Positions 7,971 through 16,889 of a DNA stretch of 64,000 nucleotides are shown here, one piece after another. The position numbers were made by a program, and so were the translations under genes. The stretch comes from Gemmatimonadales bacterium (lineage in GTDB: Bacteria; Gemmatimonadota; Gemmatimonadetes; Palauibacterales; Palauibacteraceae): NCBI GenBank assembly GCA_009840115.1, contig VXOJ01000007.1:178611-242610 (forward strand). The letters run 5' to 3'. Position 1 is the first letter of the stretch, and each line of letters begins with the position of its first letter. Below the pieces are notes generated by a model. It saw only the letters and a list, made by a program, of their open reading frames with translations, made no database searches and was not told the origin of the DNA.

Positions 7971-9965
7971 TTACCCGCTCTTCGCTCCAGCCTTCGTCGT
8001 GATGTGGATCACCCCGCCCCGGGCCCGCTCGCCGTACATCTCGACGGCCCGTTCGCCCTTGATGATCTCGACGTCGGCGATATCGAGCTTGCCGAAGCTG
8101 ACGTCCTCGAGCGTCACGTCGTCGGACTTGATGACGCCGTCGACGATGATGAGCGGATCGTCCGTGCTCACCACACGACGGGGCGTGCCATCAGCGTCGA
8201 TGTATCCGCTCACGATGATGGCCCGCCTTCCATCGGACGTGAGCTCGCGTCCCGGGGTGGGCGCCACATCGCTGACAGTAAACTCCCGGCGGGCCTCCGC
8301 GCGGCCCTCCGCAACCGTGCCCCGAGCGCCCATTGCCCGGGCAGCTCCGAGCAGGAGATCCGCGGCCGCGTCGATCCGCTCGGGTGGAGAGTCGCTGTCG
8401 GCGGCGCCGTCCTTGGTCGTGATTTCGATCACGCCGTTCGCAGCCCGCTCGCCGTACAGCTCGACAGCCTTCGGTCCCTTGATGACCTCGACGTGGTCGA
8501 TATCGAGGGCCTGGAGGTCTCCCAGGCTCGTGCCCTCGGATTGAATGACGCCGTCGACGACGACGAGCGGAGCGCCCTCATCGCCTACGGAAATGATACG
8601 AGCGGGGGGAGTGTCCGCGTCGGCCGCAATCTGGAAGGTGACCCATTGGGAGACCCAGACGTCGGTCGGCTGGTCACGGTTCATCGCGGGCTCGAAGCGC
8701 ATCGCTCCGCCGACGTCGGCGGCGGCGGCGTCCAGGACGTCGCTGCCGCTGCTCGTCTTGAGCTCCGTGTTCCGAACCATGCCGGACGTGTCGATGTAGA
8801 GCCAGATCTCGACCCGCCCGCCGATTCCCGCTTCCTTGAGGTTCTGCGGGTAGGCCTGCACCAGCGCGTTCTGCACTTCCCCGGCGTTCTGTAGGACCGG
8901 AGGCCTGTCGAACGCGATGAAGGACGGCCGGTCGCCGCGCCCCACGGCCTCCTCGCCGGGCACCACCGGGGGCACCCAGTCACTCGCTTCGGAGGGCGAG
9001 GTCACCGTCGCGGTCGGCGCTTCCGGCGCGTTCGTGCCGCTCTCGGGTCCGGGGCAGCCCAGAACGAAGAGGACGGCGACCATGGCCAGCCCCGAAGCGC
9101 CCAGCGTTCGGAGCAGACGCAGGTTGGCGGGCGGCTCGGTCATGCGGCGCAGGCGCCGCTCCACGGCCGGCTTCCGTTCGGCGAAGGCGGCCGCGGCGAG
9201 CAGCGACCCGGAGACGCGGCTCCCGACGGTGATGAGGGCGTCCGCGTAGTCGCGCCGCGATTCGCCGCGCCCGAGCACGCGACGGTCGCAGTCGAACTCG
9301 ATCGCGAGCCGCAGCCGGGACACCTGCCACCACACGACGGGGTTCCAGGGCATCAGGACGAGCGCGGTGACCGCCGCCGCGAAGAGCCGATGGTCGCCGG
9401 CGCGCTGATGCTCGCGCTCGTGGAGGAAGACCAAGCGGAGCAGCCGGTCGTCGAGTTCGGGGATCCACCTCGGCATCACGACGACCGAGCGCCGGATCCC
9501 GACGACGGCCGGCCCCCGCTCCTCGGAGATCATGACCGGCGATCCCGCCACGCGGCCCGGCTTCCACGTCCGCATCTCCGACCGCAGCCGGCCGTAGATC
9601 CGCCCGAGATAGCCGATCATGGCGGCGGCCAGGGCCAACCAGCCCCACCCCAGCACCGTGCTGACCGCCGCCGCATCGAACCCTCCACCCGCCGCCGCGG
9701 CCGTTGCGGGCGACGCCGGCGTCGCGGTCGCGACCGCCAGACCGTCCAACCCGGCCGGCGGAGCGGCCGACGATGCGCCGAAACCGGGAAGGAGTCCGGG
9801 CGCGAAGAAGGCGACGACGGGCACCGTCACGGACCCGGCAATCGCCGCGAACCACGCCCAGCGCACCGGCTTCCGGAAGTGGCCGAGCGCCCGTTCCGAG
9901 GCGAAGGCCGCCAGGGCGAGGAGTCCTGAAATCAACAAGCAGTATCCGATCCAGGCGATGACCAT
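7971..9965 (-). CDS. M56 membrane metallopeptidase fused to TonB C-terminal and two plug-like modules
   Basis: A 664-residue protein starting at the ATG at 9965, five bases after the repressor gene. Residues 1-320 match its paralogue at 6625-7956: transmembrane segments, HEREH zinc motif near residue 182, FDCDRRVLGRGE, and a final hydrophobic helix with a GCPG segment. A TonB C-terminal-like domain spans about 338-446. Unlike the paralogue it continues with two tandem modules (about 456-520 and 588-662) carrying the TonB-receptor plug signature: PLVVVDGVIQS, VEVIKGPKAVELYGE, GVIEITTKDG, and again PLIIVDGVIKS, VEIIKGERAVEMYGE, GVIHITTKAG. The protease/TonB/double-plug fusion is unusual. Role inferred: envelope-signal sensor that inactivates the BlaI-like repressor. 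Confidence 0.88.
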   Translation of the reverse strand: MVIAWIGYCLLISGLLALAAFASERALGHFRKPVRWAWFAAIAGSVTVPVVAFFAPGLLPGFGASSAAPPAGLDGLAVATATPASPATAAAAGGGFDAAAVSTVLGWGWLALAAAMIGYLGRIYGRLRSEMRTWKPGRVAGSPVMISEERGPAVVGIRRSVVVMPRWIPELDDRLLRLVFLHEREHQRAGDHRLFAAAVTALVLMPWNPVVWWQVSRLRLAIEFDCDRRVLGRGESRRDYADALITVGSRVSGSLLAAAAFAERKPAVERRLRRMTEPPANLRLLRTLGASGLAMVAVLFVLGCPGPESGTNAPEAPTATVTSPSEASDWVPPVVPGEEAVGRGDRPSFIAFDRPPVLQNAGEVQNALVQAYPQNLKEAGIGGRVEIWLYIDTSGMVRNTELKTSSGSDVLDAAAADVGGAMRFEPAMNRDQPTDVWVSQWVTFQIAADADTPPARIISVGDEGAPLVVVDGVIQSEGTSLGDLQALDIDHVEVIKGPKAVELYGERAANGVIEITTKDGAADSDSPPERIDAAADLLLGAARAMGARGTVAEGRAEARREFTVSDVAPTPGRELTSDGRRAIIVSGYIDADGTPRRVVSTDDPLIIVDGVIKSDDVTLEDVSFGKLDIADVEIIKGERAVEMYGERARGGVIHITTKAGAKSG

Positions 9966-9969
9966 GTCC

Positions 9970-10341
9970 CTACTCCTTCGAGCTGAGGCGTTCGTCCACG
10001 AGACCGCGCAGGTTCTCGAGATCCTCCTTCGAGAGCGCCCGGTCCGAGACGAGGTGCGTGAGCAGCAGTTCGGGCGACCCCTGGAACATCTTCTGAACCA
10101 GCCGGCGCACCGCGCTCGCGCCGGCGCAGTCGCGCCCCACGAGCGTGTGATAGCGGTAGGCTTTCCCCTCCTGGGTGTGCCCCACGTACCCCTTCTCCTC
10201 CAGCGTCCGGAGGATCGTGAGCACGGTGGTGTAGGCCAACTCGTCGCCGAGGCGTTCCTGCACCTCCGCGACGGTCGAGTCCCCTCTCTCCCACAGCACC
10301 GCCATGAGGTCGAGTTCCCGCGTCGTGAACTTGATCTCCAC
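9970..10341 (-). CDS. BlaI/MecI/CopY family transcriptional repressor
   Basis: A 123-residue winged-helix repressor. The N-terminal DNA-binding domain reads FTTRELDLMAVLWERGDSTVAEV, then LAYTTVLTILRTLEEKGYV, the recognition helix and wing of BlaI/MecI proteins; the C-terminal half is the helical dimerisation region. It is the first gene of a leftward operon whose next two genes are M56 proteases, the classical repressor/sensor pairing of bla and mec systems. A matching 14-base palindrome lies 128 bases upstream beside a TTGACA box. No beta-lactamase gene is adjacent in the operon, so the regulated function is more likely envelope homeostasis than drug resistance; that part is inference. Confidence 0.93.
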   Translation of the reverse strand: MEIKFTTRELDLMAVLWERGDSTVAEVQERLGDELAYTTVLTILRTLEEKGYVGHTQEGKAYRYHTLVGRDCAGASAVRRLVQKMFQGSPELLLTHLVSDRALSKEDLENLRGLVDERLSSKE

Positions 10342-10439
10342 GAGTTTGGTCCTTTCCCTCCCGAACCATCAGCGTCGCCTGCCCCGGCCGGCCACCAACG
10401 GAAACGCTGGCGGACCGGGCGAAGCGTCGTTCCCGATTC

Positions 10440-10469
10440 AGCGTAAACGCGCCGGGGCGCCGCTGTCAA
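10440..10469 (-). promoter_or_regulatory. Candidate sigma-70 promoter of the repressor/M56 operon
   Basis: On the minus strand a perfect TTGACA (10469-10464) is followed after 18 bases by TACGCT (10445-10440). The start codon of the repressor gene lies about 100 bases downstream. The adjoining palindrome touches the -35 box, the arrangement expected for repressor-controlled promoters. The -10 match is moderate, so the exact start site is uncertain. Confidence 0.55.
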
Positions 10470-10482
10470 CTAGGTACGTAGT
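10469..10482. promoter_or_regulatory. Palindromic operator, likely BlaI/MecI-type site
   Basis: ACTAGGTACGTAGT is a near-perfect palindrome: ACTA-GTAC-TAGT pair completely and only the fifth and tenth bases break symmetry. It resembles the TACTA/TAGTA half-sites bound by BlaI and MecI repressors and abuts the TTGACA of the only promoter-like sequence upstream of the blaI-like gene, pointing to autoregulation. Confidence 0.6.
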
Positions 10483-10530
10483 AGCAACGTCCGAGGGAGT
10501 CCGATTCGGACGCGGGCGGAGAGTTCCGGG

Positions 10531-13500
10531 TTACGCGCGCAGCCAGTTGTGTGCGAAGCGGACGAACCAGGAGGCGCCGGCCGACCGCAGGAAGCTGCAG
10601 GCCTCGCGTTGATCGCCGGGTCCGTTGGGTGGGGAATAGGTGCCGGCCAACACTCTCAGCTTCTCGGCGCTCAGCCGGTCGATCCCGGCGGTATGGTCGG
10701 CGGCTTCGATGAGATCGGCGACGGTTTCCCGGCGATCGCGAGTCCCCATCGCCGCGGCGCGAAACCAGGTCACCAGGTAGAGGTCGTCCTCCCCGACGCC
10801 ATTGGAACCATCCCCCAGCAACTCGAGGCAGACGTCTACCTCGCGCTGGTCGTCGTCGGTCATGGCCAGGAGGCCGTTGAGTGCCCATGCTTGCGCCCCG
10901 AACGGATGTTGATCCGTATGCCCGGGACGCCGGAGTAACGGCTCCATGTAGTCTCGGCAACGAGCGTAGTCCCCCTTGAAGAAGAAGCACTGCGCCTGAT
11001 TCAGCAGGGCGTAGGCCCGGGATTCGGGTGGAGTCTCAAGCGCCTCGTCCATTCGGCGGCAGCGGCCGAGTTCATCGAGCGCCCGCTCGAAGTTGCCGAG
11101 TTCGAGCAGGACCGCGCCCAGGTTGTTGAGGTTCGCGGATTCGTGCCGGTTCTCGTTGAGGGTCTCGGCGGTGTCTTCCAGCAACTGGAGGGCGTCGTGA
11201 AGCCGCGCCCCCCGCATGGCCACCCAGAACTCCGCGGCGGTAGCGGCCCTGAGGCCCTCGTAGCCGAGCCGGCCGAGCCCGTGACGATGGGTCTCGAGCA
11301 CCAGGCGAGCCTCCGCGAGACCGCTTCGACCCCCGACCCGATGGAAGAGGAGCCGAAATGCGTCGCACCAGACGCCCGCATAATCGGCGTCCTCGCGGAC
11401 GATCCCGCGGAGATGCGTGCGAATCCTCTCGAAGCCGGGGTTCCCGGTGCCCCGCGACTCGGTATCCGTCGCCTCGAGCACGGCCATCTGCACGGTCAGC
11501 GCGCGGAGTAGCGCCGGGTCCGTCGCCTGACTGCGAGCTTCCGCCAGATTCTGTCGGCGCAACCCCGCCGTGAGGCGATCGCCCGTCGCCACGTCCGCCC
11601 GCGCCAACGCCAGTTGCACGCGGCTCAGGTCGTTTCCCGTGTCCGCAACCGCGGCGATCTGGTGCAGCACGCCCATGGCCCGCCGAAACCGTCCCCGCTG
11701 AAACTCGGCCTCCGAGAGGAGGAAACCGGAGCGCAGGCGATCGGTTCCGGCTGTGGCATGCTCGAACGCCAACGCCGCCGCCTGGCCCGCTACCGGAGAC
11801 CGGCCTCTCCGCAAAGCCTCCTGCGCCACCTCGCACGCCACGCTGAACGCGCGAGAGGACTCTCCGGCCGCGACGAACTCGGAGGCGGCCGCCGCACGCG
11901 CGCCGAGACCCGCGTTCTCGAGGGTTCGAGCCGCCGCCAGGTGTACCTTCGTTCTCTCGCCCGGCCGCAGATTCCACGCGAGCGCGGCGCCGGCGAGAGG
12001 GCGACTCACCGTCCATTGGCCGGTTTCGGAGTGTAGCCAGCCCTTGGCCCGAAGCCCTCCAAGGGCCTCCCGACTCGAATGTCCGGCCACGACCAGCTCG
12101 GCGTGCGCGCGCGCAGGGTGCGTGAGCAACGCGAGCGTCGTCGCCAGCCGTACCTCCGCGAGCGAGAGGGTCTCCAGCTGACCGCCGACGAGCGACCGAA
12201 CCTCGGCAGACCGCTCGTAGGCCAGTCGCCCGCCCGATTCCCGGTCGCTCGCGGTCGCGGGGCTGAACCCGTGACGCATCCACGCCCTGAGGATAGCTCG
12301 GGCCAGAGCCGGATTCCCTCCGGAGAGCCTCGCGCTCTCGACCGCCTGGGGAGGACTGCAGCCCCTCTCAGTGGCCTGAAGCGACGCCGCGCACACGTCG
12401 GTGGTGAGTGGATCGAATGGGATCACGAAGTCGACCAGACGCGCTGCTTCCGCCCGCCGAGCCACCTCCGGGTTCGAGAAGCCCACCACCATGTCGCCCG
12501 ACAGATCGGCGGTCCGCATGACATCATCAATGGCGGCCCAGTCCCGAACATCGGCACTGATGACGATGAGCCGGGTCTTTCCGGGGTGTCGGCTCAACTC
12601 CGAGGCCAGCTTCTCCCGTTTCTCCGCAATATCGGGCGGGAGCCACCGCACCAACCCTCCACCGCTGGTTACGAGTCCGGCAAAGTTCCGTACGACATCC
12701 TCCCGCCCGAGACCTCGCTCGCCGGCCAGGACGAGCCGTACGGGCACGGCGCGGGACGAACGGAAAGCGACGCTCAGTTGGCGAAACTCGCTTCCTCGAT
12801 CCGACATCGGCGGTTCGCGGCGCTCGCGGACGACGGGCGGCGCGGCGTCGAGCTGGTCCCTGGCCCACGCCGCCGTTTCCGTCAGCGTGGGGGCGCTGGC
12901 GACCCAACCGCATTTCTCCAACGCTCGGTAGTAGGCGAGGGCGGAGGCGTGGTCGCCCTTCATGCACAAGGCACGCATGAGGGTGCTGTGCGCGTGTTCG
13001 TCGAACTCGTTTTGTCTCACGAGCCGGAGCGCCGCCAGGCACGTCTGGTCCCAGTCCCCCCTCTCCTCAGCCGCTTGTTGCACGTTCTTGAGCGCCATGG
13101 CGACCAGGACGCGGCAACGCTCCCGTTCACCGTCCAGCCAGCGCTCGAACTCGTCGGCGCCCATGTTGAGCAGGCCGGGGGCGAACTCTCCCCGGTACAG
13201 ATCGATGACGGTCTCGTGGTCCCTGGCCTCGAACGCTCGTTCGAAGGCGTCGAGTTCGTAGGTGACCCGCTTGGGGACGAGCCGGACCGTGCTGGCGTCC
13301 ACGCCGATCACCGGACCGATGGACGACCGGATGTCGTAGAGCGCCTGGCTGAGCGAGTGCCGCGCCTTCCGGTCGCGACTATCCCAGAGCAGGTCGGCGA
13401 GCGTCTCCCGCATGTGAACGGTTCCGGGGTGCGCCACGAGATAGAGCAGGAGCCCCATGTGCTTCCGTGACCGCAGCGTGATCCTCGCCCCGCGTGCGTC

Positions 13501-13539
13501 CGAGGCCGCGACTTCGCCGAAGCAGCGCAGCGTGAGCAT
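10531..13539 (-). CDS. Large BTAD/SARP-type transcriptional regulator with degenerate P-loop and TPR tail
   Basis: A 1002-residue regulator. The ATG at 13539 is chosen over upstream in-frame codons because a GGAAGGAGGAAC ribosome-binding site precedes it and the conserved LTLRCFGEV opening follows. Residues 1-95 form an OmpR/SARP-like winged helix; about 100-245 form the BTAD helical domain (VTYELDAFERAF, RGEFAPGLL). A region around 268-276 reads GERGLGRE, the position of a Walker A motif but with Lys replaced by Arg, suggesting a non-hydrolysing STAND-like domain. The C-terminal half consists of TPR-like helical repeats (ESANLNNLGAVLLELGNFERALDELGRC). Such proteins usually activate metabolic gene clusters; the target here is unknown. 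It ends 190 bases before the blaI-type gene. Confidence 0.82.
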   Translation of the reverse strand: MLTLRCFGEVAASDARGARITLRSRKHMGLLLYLVAHPGTVHMRETLADLLWDSRDRKARHSLSQALYDIRSSIGPVIGVDASTVRLVPKRVTYELDAFERAFEARDHETVIDLYRGEFAPGLLNMGADEFERWLDGERERCRVLVAMALKNVQQAAEERGDWDQTCLAALRLVRQNEFDEHAHSTLMRALCMKGDHASALAYYRALEKCGWVASAPTLTETAAWARDQLDAAPPVVRERREPPMSDRGSEFRQLSVAFRSSRAVPVRLVLAGERGLGREDVVRNFAGLVTSGGGLVRWLPPDIAEKREKLASELSRHPGKTRLIVISADVRDWAAIDDVMRTADLSGDMVVGFSNPEVARRAEAARLVDFVIPFDPLTTDVCAASLQATERGCSPPQAVESARLSGGNPALARAILRAWMRHGFSPATASDRESGGRLAYERSAEVRSLVGGQLETLSLAEVRLATTLALLTHPARAHAELVVAGHSSREALGGLRAKGWLHSETGQWTVSRPLAGAALAWNLRPGERTKVHLAAARTLENAGLGARAAAASEFVAAGESSRAFSVACEVAQEALRRGRSPVAGQAAALAFEHATAGTDRLRSGFLLSEAEFQRGRFRRAMGVLHQIAAVADTGNDLSRVQLALARADVATGDRLTAGLRRQNLAEARSQATDPALLRALTVQMAVLEATDTESRGTGNPGFERIRTHLRGIVREDADYAGVWCDAFRLLFHRVGGRSGLAEARLVLETHRHGLGRLGYEGLRAATAAEFWVAMRGARLHDALQLLEDTAETLNENRHESANLNNLGAVLLELGNFERALDELGRCRRMDEALETPPESRAYALLNQAQCFFFKGDYARCRDYMEPLLRRPGHTDQHPFGAQAWALNGLLAMTDDDQREVDVCLELLGDGSNGVGEDDLYLVTWFRAAAMGTRDRRETVADLIEAADHTAGIDRLSAEKLRVLAGTYSPPNGPGDQREACSFLRSAGASWFVRFAHNWLRA

Positions 13540-13713
13540 GTTCCTCCTTCCCGCGGTGATTGACCTGAGGCCGATGGTTCCATCGCCTGGAAACGATCCT
13601 ACGGGGAGGTGTGTATCAGGTATCAACACGCTGTGCCATAAGGGGATAAGGGCGTGCGGGCAAGTTCTTCGAGGCACACGGATACCCCCCAAAATGAGGG
13701 GACTGGACGACAG
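13540..13713. promoter_or_regulatory. Upstream region of the BTAD regulator gene
   Basis: This 174-base gap holds the leader of the leftward BTAD gene. On the minus strand TTGATA and a downstream TAGGAT could form a promoter, but the spacing of about 19 bases is long and the match modest. It is noticeably richer in A and T than flanking genes. I see no gene or terminator hairpin in it. Confidence 0.3.
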
Positions 13714-14001
13714 TTACGTGAGTGTGCCGAGCGCCTTCAGGATGGTTTCCTCGATCTCGTCCAGCAGGTCCGGCCAGTCGAGCGTGGCGGTCTTCGTCAC
13801 GGTGATGAAGTTCTCGACGATGAGCAGGGCGCGGACGCCGTCCACCTCGAACAGGCGCGCGGCGAGCGGATCCTCGGCCGCGGACTCGGGATCGAAATAG
13901 CTTCGGCTCCCTTCGCCGGGGATATCGCGGTCCATCACGAACTTCGCCGCGTGCGGGTTCGGGGTTCCCTCAACCGTGATCTGGATGTCGGAGTCTGTCA
14001 T
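13714..14001 (-). CDS. Nfu/NifU N-terminal domain protein
   Basis: A 95-residue protein consisting only of the Nfu_N domain found at the N-terminus of iron-sulfur scaffold proteins. Diagnostic features are TPNPHAAKFVMDRDIPGEG, SRSYFDPESA, and the conserved DPLAARLFEVDGV followed by LLIVENFITVTKT. The catalytic CxxC scaffold domain of full Nfu is absent, so it cannot assemble a cluster alone; stand-alone Nfu_N proteins are known and may chaperone or bind a partner. It lies upstream of the BTAD gene in the same direction and is divergent from the PIG-L gene. No other Fe-S assembly gene is nearby. Confidence 0.88.
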   Translation of the reverse strand: MTDSDIQITVEGTPNPHAAKFVMDRDIPGEGSRSYFDPESAAEDPLAARLFEVDGVRALLIVENFITVTKTATLDWPDLLDEIEETILKALGTLT

Positions 14002-14132
14002 CGGTCCGGAGTTGGCAGCCGTGGAACGATCCGATTGAGTATCGGCGGGCTGGGCTCGCTCGCAAGGTCTCCTTGCCCGGACTTCCGCCCGCGGGCACGA
14101 TGCGAACGCGGACCCTCCGACCTGGATGTTCC

Positions 14133-16889
14133 ATGATCGATCGCAGGCAACCCGGACTCGGCGCCGTCTTTTCCGTGGCGGCCCTGGCGACCCTCGCGGC
14201 CGCTGCGGCGGCGGCGGCGCAGTCGGACCCCGCCGGCCGGGCGCCGGATCGCGTCCTCGCCTTCCCGGCCCCGGTGGGCGAGGAACGGCTGGACGTGGAC
14301 CGCGGGGCCATGGGGGCCTGGCACCGCATCCGCAAACTCGCCACGACCGCGAGCCTGATCCACGTCACCGCGCACCCCGATGACGAACACGCCGGCATGC
14401 TCACGCTCGCCAGCCGGGGGTGGGGCGCCCGGACGGCCCTCCTCAGCCTCAACCGCGGCGAGGCCGGGGCGAACGCGATCGGCCCGGAACTCTTCGACGC
14501 CCTCGGCCTGATCCGCACCCGTGAACTCGTCCTCTCCGGCCGCTACTACGGCCTGGACGACCTCTACTTCACGACGGCGGTCGACTACGGCTACTCGAAG
14601 TCGGTGGACGAAGCCTTCCGCAGTTGGGACCGGGAGGCGGTGCTCGAGGACATGGTCCGCGTCATCCGCCTCAACCGGCCGCTCGTCGTCGTGAGCCGCT
14701 TTCACGGGTCGGCGCGCGACGGGCACGGCCACCACCACGCGGCGGGACTGCTGACGCCGGAAGCCGTGGCCGCGGCGGCGGACCCGACGCGCTTTCCGCG
14801 CCAGGTCTCCGAAGAGGGACTCCGGCCCTGGCGGGTCCTCCGCACCTTCCGCGGGGGGGTTCGGGTCGATGAGCCGTACGATGTGGAAGTGACCGCGGCC
14901 GGGATGAGCCCGTGGCTCGGCGATACGTACCAGGACTGGGCCAGCCGGGGGCTCGGCCTGCAGCGTTCCCAGACGGCGGGGCGCGTGCGGACGGGCGGCG
15001 GCCGCTATTTCTACGAGCGCCTCGACGGTACCGGCGGCGGGACGGGGGCCGGGGCGCGCGCGACGACGAGAGTTGCGGATTCGTTTTTTGCGGGACTCGA
15101 CACGACGCTGAGGGGACTCCCCGCCCTCCTGGACGAGGCGGCCTCTCCCGAGGCGGACTCGCTGCTCGGCGAACTGGACCGTCTGGTGGGTGCCGTGGCG
15201 GAGGCGTTCGACTTCCGCGACCCGGAGCGCGCCGTCGCCGACCTGGCCCGCGGGCTGGGATGGGTCCGGGCGGCCATGGCCGCGCTGCCGGACGCTCCGG
15301 AGACGCGGTTTCACCTCTCGCTGAAGGAACAACAGTTCGAGGAAGCCGTGCTGGCGGCGAGCGGGACCACCGTGTCCGCGGAGCTTGCGGGGGGGCCGGG
15401 AATCGGCGGCGAGGCCGTCCTTGCGCCGGGTCAAACGGCCGCGGTCCACCTCCGGGTCGAGCCGCCGGCGTCCGCGGAGAGCGACGGGGTCACGGCCTGG
15501 ATCGCCAGCCGCGGCGGCGAGATCCTGGCGCCGCCGAGCCGGATCGCGCGTCGGTCGGACGGCTCGACGGAGGCGATCGAGGTCCGGGGCCCGGCCGCGC
15601 CGGCCGCACCGTACTTCGGACGCGGGGACGTGTCGGAGAACCACTACCAGGTCTCGGACTCGGCAGACCTGCATCTCCCGTGGCGGCGGCCGGCGCTGGC
15701 GGCGGGCGTCGAACTCGCCATCGGGGGGCACGCCATCGCACACTCGGTTCCGGTTACGGCCCCCGTCGCGCGCCTGCCCTACGGCTCCGTGACCAGGAGG
15801 GTGGAGACGCTGCCGGTCCTCGCCGTCTCCCTGGCGCCGAGCGTGGGCATCGTGCCGGTGGACGGCCCTGGCGGCGACGACGGCATGCCCGGGGAACCGA
15901 CCGTGGCGCCGATCGAGGTGCGCGCGCGGGTCGTGGCGAACGCGGCGCCTCTCTCCGCCACTGTTCGCCTCGAACTGCCGGAGGGGTGGACGACGATCCC
16001 CGGCACTCCCGGCATGGTGGAGCACGACTTCAGCAGTCCGGGCGAGATCGTGGACGCGGCGTTCCTCATCGTGCCTCCGACCGGATGGCGAGGCGAGGCG
16101 GAGGTCGCGGCCGTGGCCCGCGCGCGGGGAGTGGACCACCGCCGGGGATACCGGACCATCGAGCACCGGGACCTGCCGCTCGCGCGGCTCTGGCGCCCCG
16201 CCCGCATGCCGGTTCGGTCGGTTCCCGTCGCCGACCTGGACGGCGTGCGGGTCGGCTACGTGATGGGGGTCGGCGATGAAGTGCCGGCCGGGATCGAGGC
16301 GCTCGGCGCGACGGTCGAACTCCTGGACGAGGCCGCGCTCGCGGAACTGGATGCGGCCGGCGGCGCGGATTCCGGTGCCGAGACCGGGTTCCACGCGATC
16401 GTCGTGGGCACCCGCGCGTACGCCGTGCGCGAAGACCTCGTCGAACACAACCGGCGTCTCCTGGAGTACGCCCGCCGGGGCGGGCACCTCGTCGTCCTCT
16501 ACCAGACGCAGGAGTACGTGCCTTCGGAGATGGCGCCGTATCCGGCTTCCCTTCCACGGGGAGCGGAGGAAGTGTCGGAGGAGGATGCGCCGGTCCGCCT
16601 GCTCCAGCCCGACCACCCCTTCATGACCGCGCCCAACCGGATCGCCGTAGCCGATTTCGACGGGTGGATCGAGCAGCGCGGCTCCAAGTTCTTCACCGAG
16701 TGGGATCCGGCGTACACCCCGCTCGTGGAGACGCACGACACGGGCCAGGCGCCGCAGGAGGGCGTCTGGCTCACGGCTCCGGTGGGCGAGGGGCGCTACA
16801 CCTACCTCGCGCTCGCCCTCCACCGGCAACTGCCGTACGGAGTGCCGGGCGCCTACCGCATCCTCTCCAACGTCATTTCATGGCGCTGA
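14133..16889 (+). CDS. Exported PIG-L/LmbE-type deacetylase with C-terminal GATase-like domain
   Basis: About 918 residues. The ATG at 14133 starts a signal peptide ending in AAAAQ; an in-frame ATG at 14100 would add 11 residues. The N-terminal PIG-L domain carries zinc and catalytic signatures THVTAHPDDEHAGML-like (HPDDEH) and GHGHHHAAG. Middle beta-sandwich regions follow, and the last 230 residues resemble a class I glutamine-amidotransferase-like fold (VRVGYVMGVGDEV, IVVGTRAYAV, GGHLVVLYQTQEY). Known PIG-L enzymes remove N-acetyl groups from GlcNAc-containing molecules. The stop overlaps the symporter start by 10 bases, so the enzyme probably processes an exogenous glycoconjugate for the transporter and GH4 enzyme downstream. 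Substrate unproven. Confidence 0.87.
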   Translation: MIDRRQPGLGAVFSVAALATLAAAAAAAAQSDPAGRAPDRVLAFPAPVGEERLDVDRGAMGAWHRIRKLATTASLIHVTAHPDDEHAGMLTLASRGWGARTALLSLNRGEAGANAIGPELFDALGLIRTRELVLSGRYYGLDDLYFTTAVDYGYSKSVDEAFRSWDREAVLEDMVRVIRLNRPLVVVSRFHGSARDGHGHHHAAGLLTPEAVAAAADPTRFPRQVSEEGLRPWRVLRTFRGGVRVDEPYDVEVTAAGMSPWLGDTYQDWASRGLGLQRSQTAGRVRTGGGRYFYERLDGTGGGTGAGARATTRVADSFFAGLDTTLRGLPALLDEAASPEADSLLGELDRLVGAVAEAFDFRDPERAVADLARGLGWVRAAMAALPDAPETRFHLSLKEQQFEEAVLAASGTTVSAELAGGPGIGGEAVLAPGQTAAVHLRVEPPASAESDGVTAWIASRGGEILAPPSRIARRSDGSTEAIEVRGPAAPAAPYFGRGDVSENHYQVSDSADLHLPWRRPALAAGVELAIGGHAIAHSVPVTAPVARLPYGSVTRRVETLPVLAVSLAPSVGIVPVDGPGGDDGMPGEPTVAPIEVRARVVANAAPLSATVRLELPEGWTTIPGTPGMVEHDFSSPGEIVDAAFLIVPPTGWRGEAEVAAVARARGVDHRRGYRTIEHRDLPLARLWRPARMPVRSVPVADLDGVRVGYVMGVGDEVPAGIEALGATVELLDEAALAELDAAGGADSGAETGFHAIVVGTRAYAVREDLVEHNRRLLEYARRGGHLVVLYQTQEYVPSEMAPYPASLPRGAEEVSEEDAPVRLLQPDHPFMTAPNRIAVADFDGWIEQRGSKFFTEWDPAYTPLVETHDTGQAPQEGVWLTAPVGEGRYTYLALALHRQLPYGVPGAYRILSNVISWR

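Noticed and set aside
6625..10341. A beta-lactam resistance operon
   Set aside because: Repressor and M56 sensors are present, but the operon contains no beta-lactamase or PBP2a gene. The nearest serine hydrolase (19-1167) is on the other strand and of the HGG esterase/peptidase type.
13998..16829. A 943-codon open frame on the minus strand opposite the PIG-L gene
   Set aside because: Composition is Arg/His-rich without domains, and the plus strand carries a clear PIG-L deacetylase.
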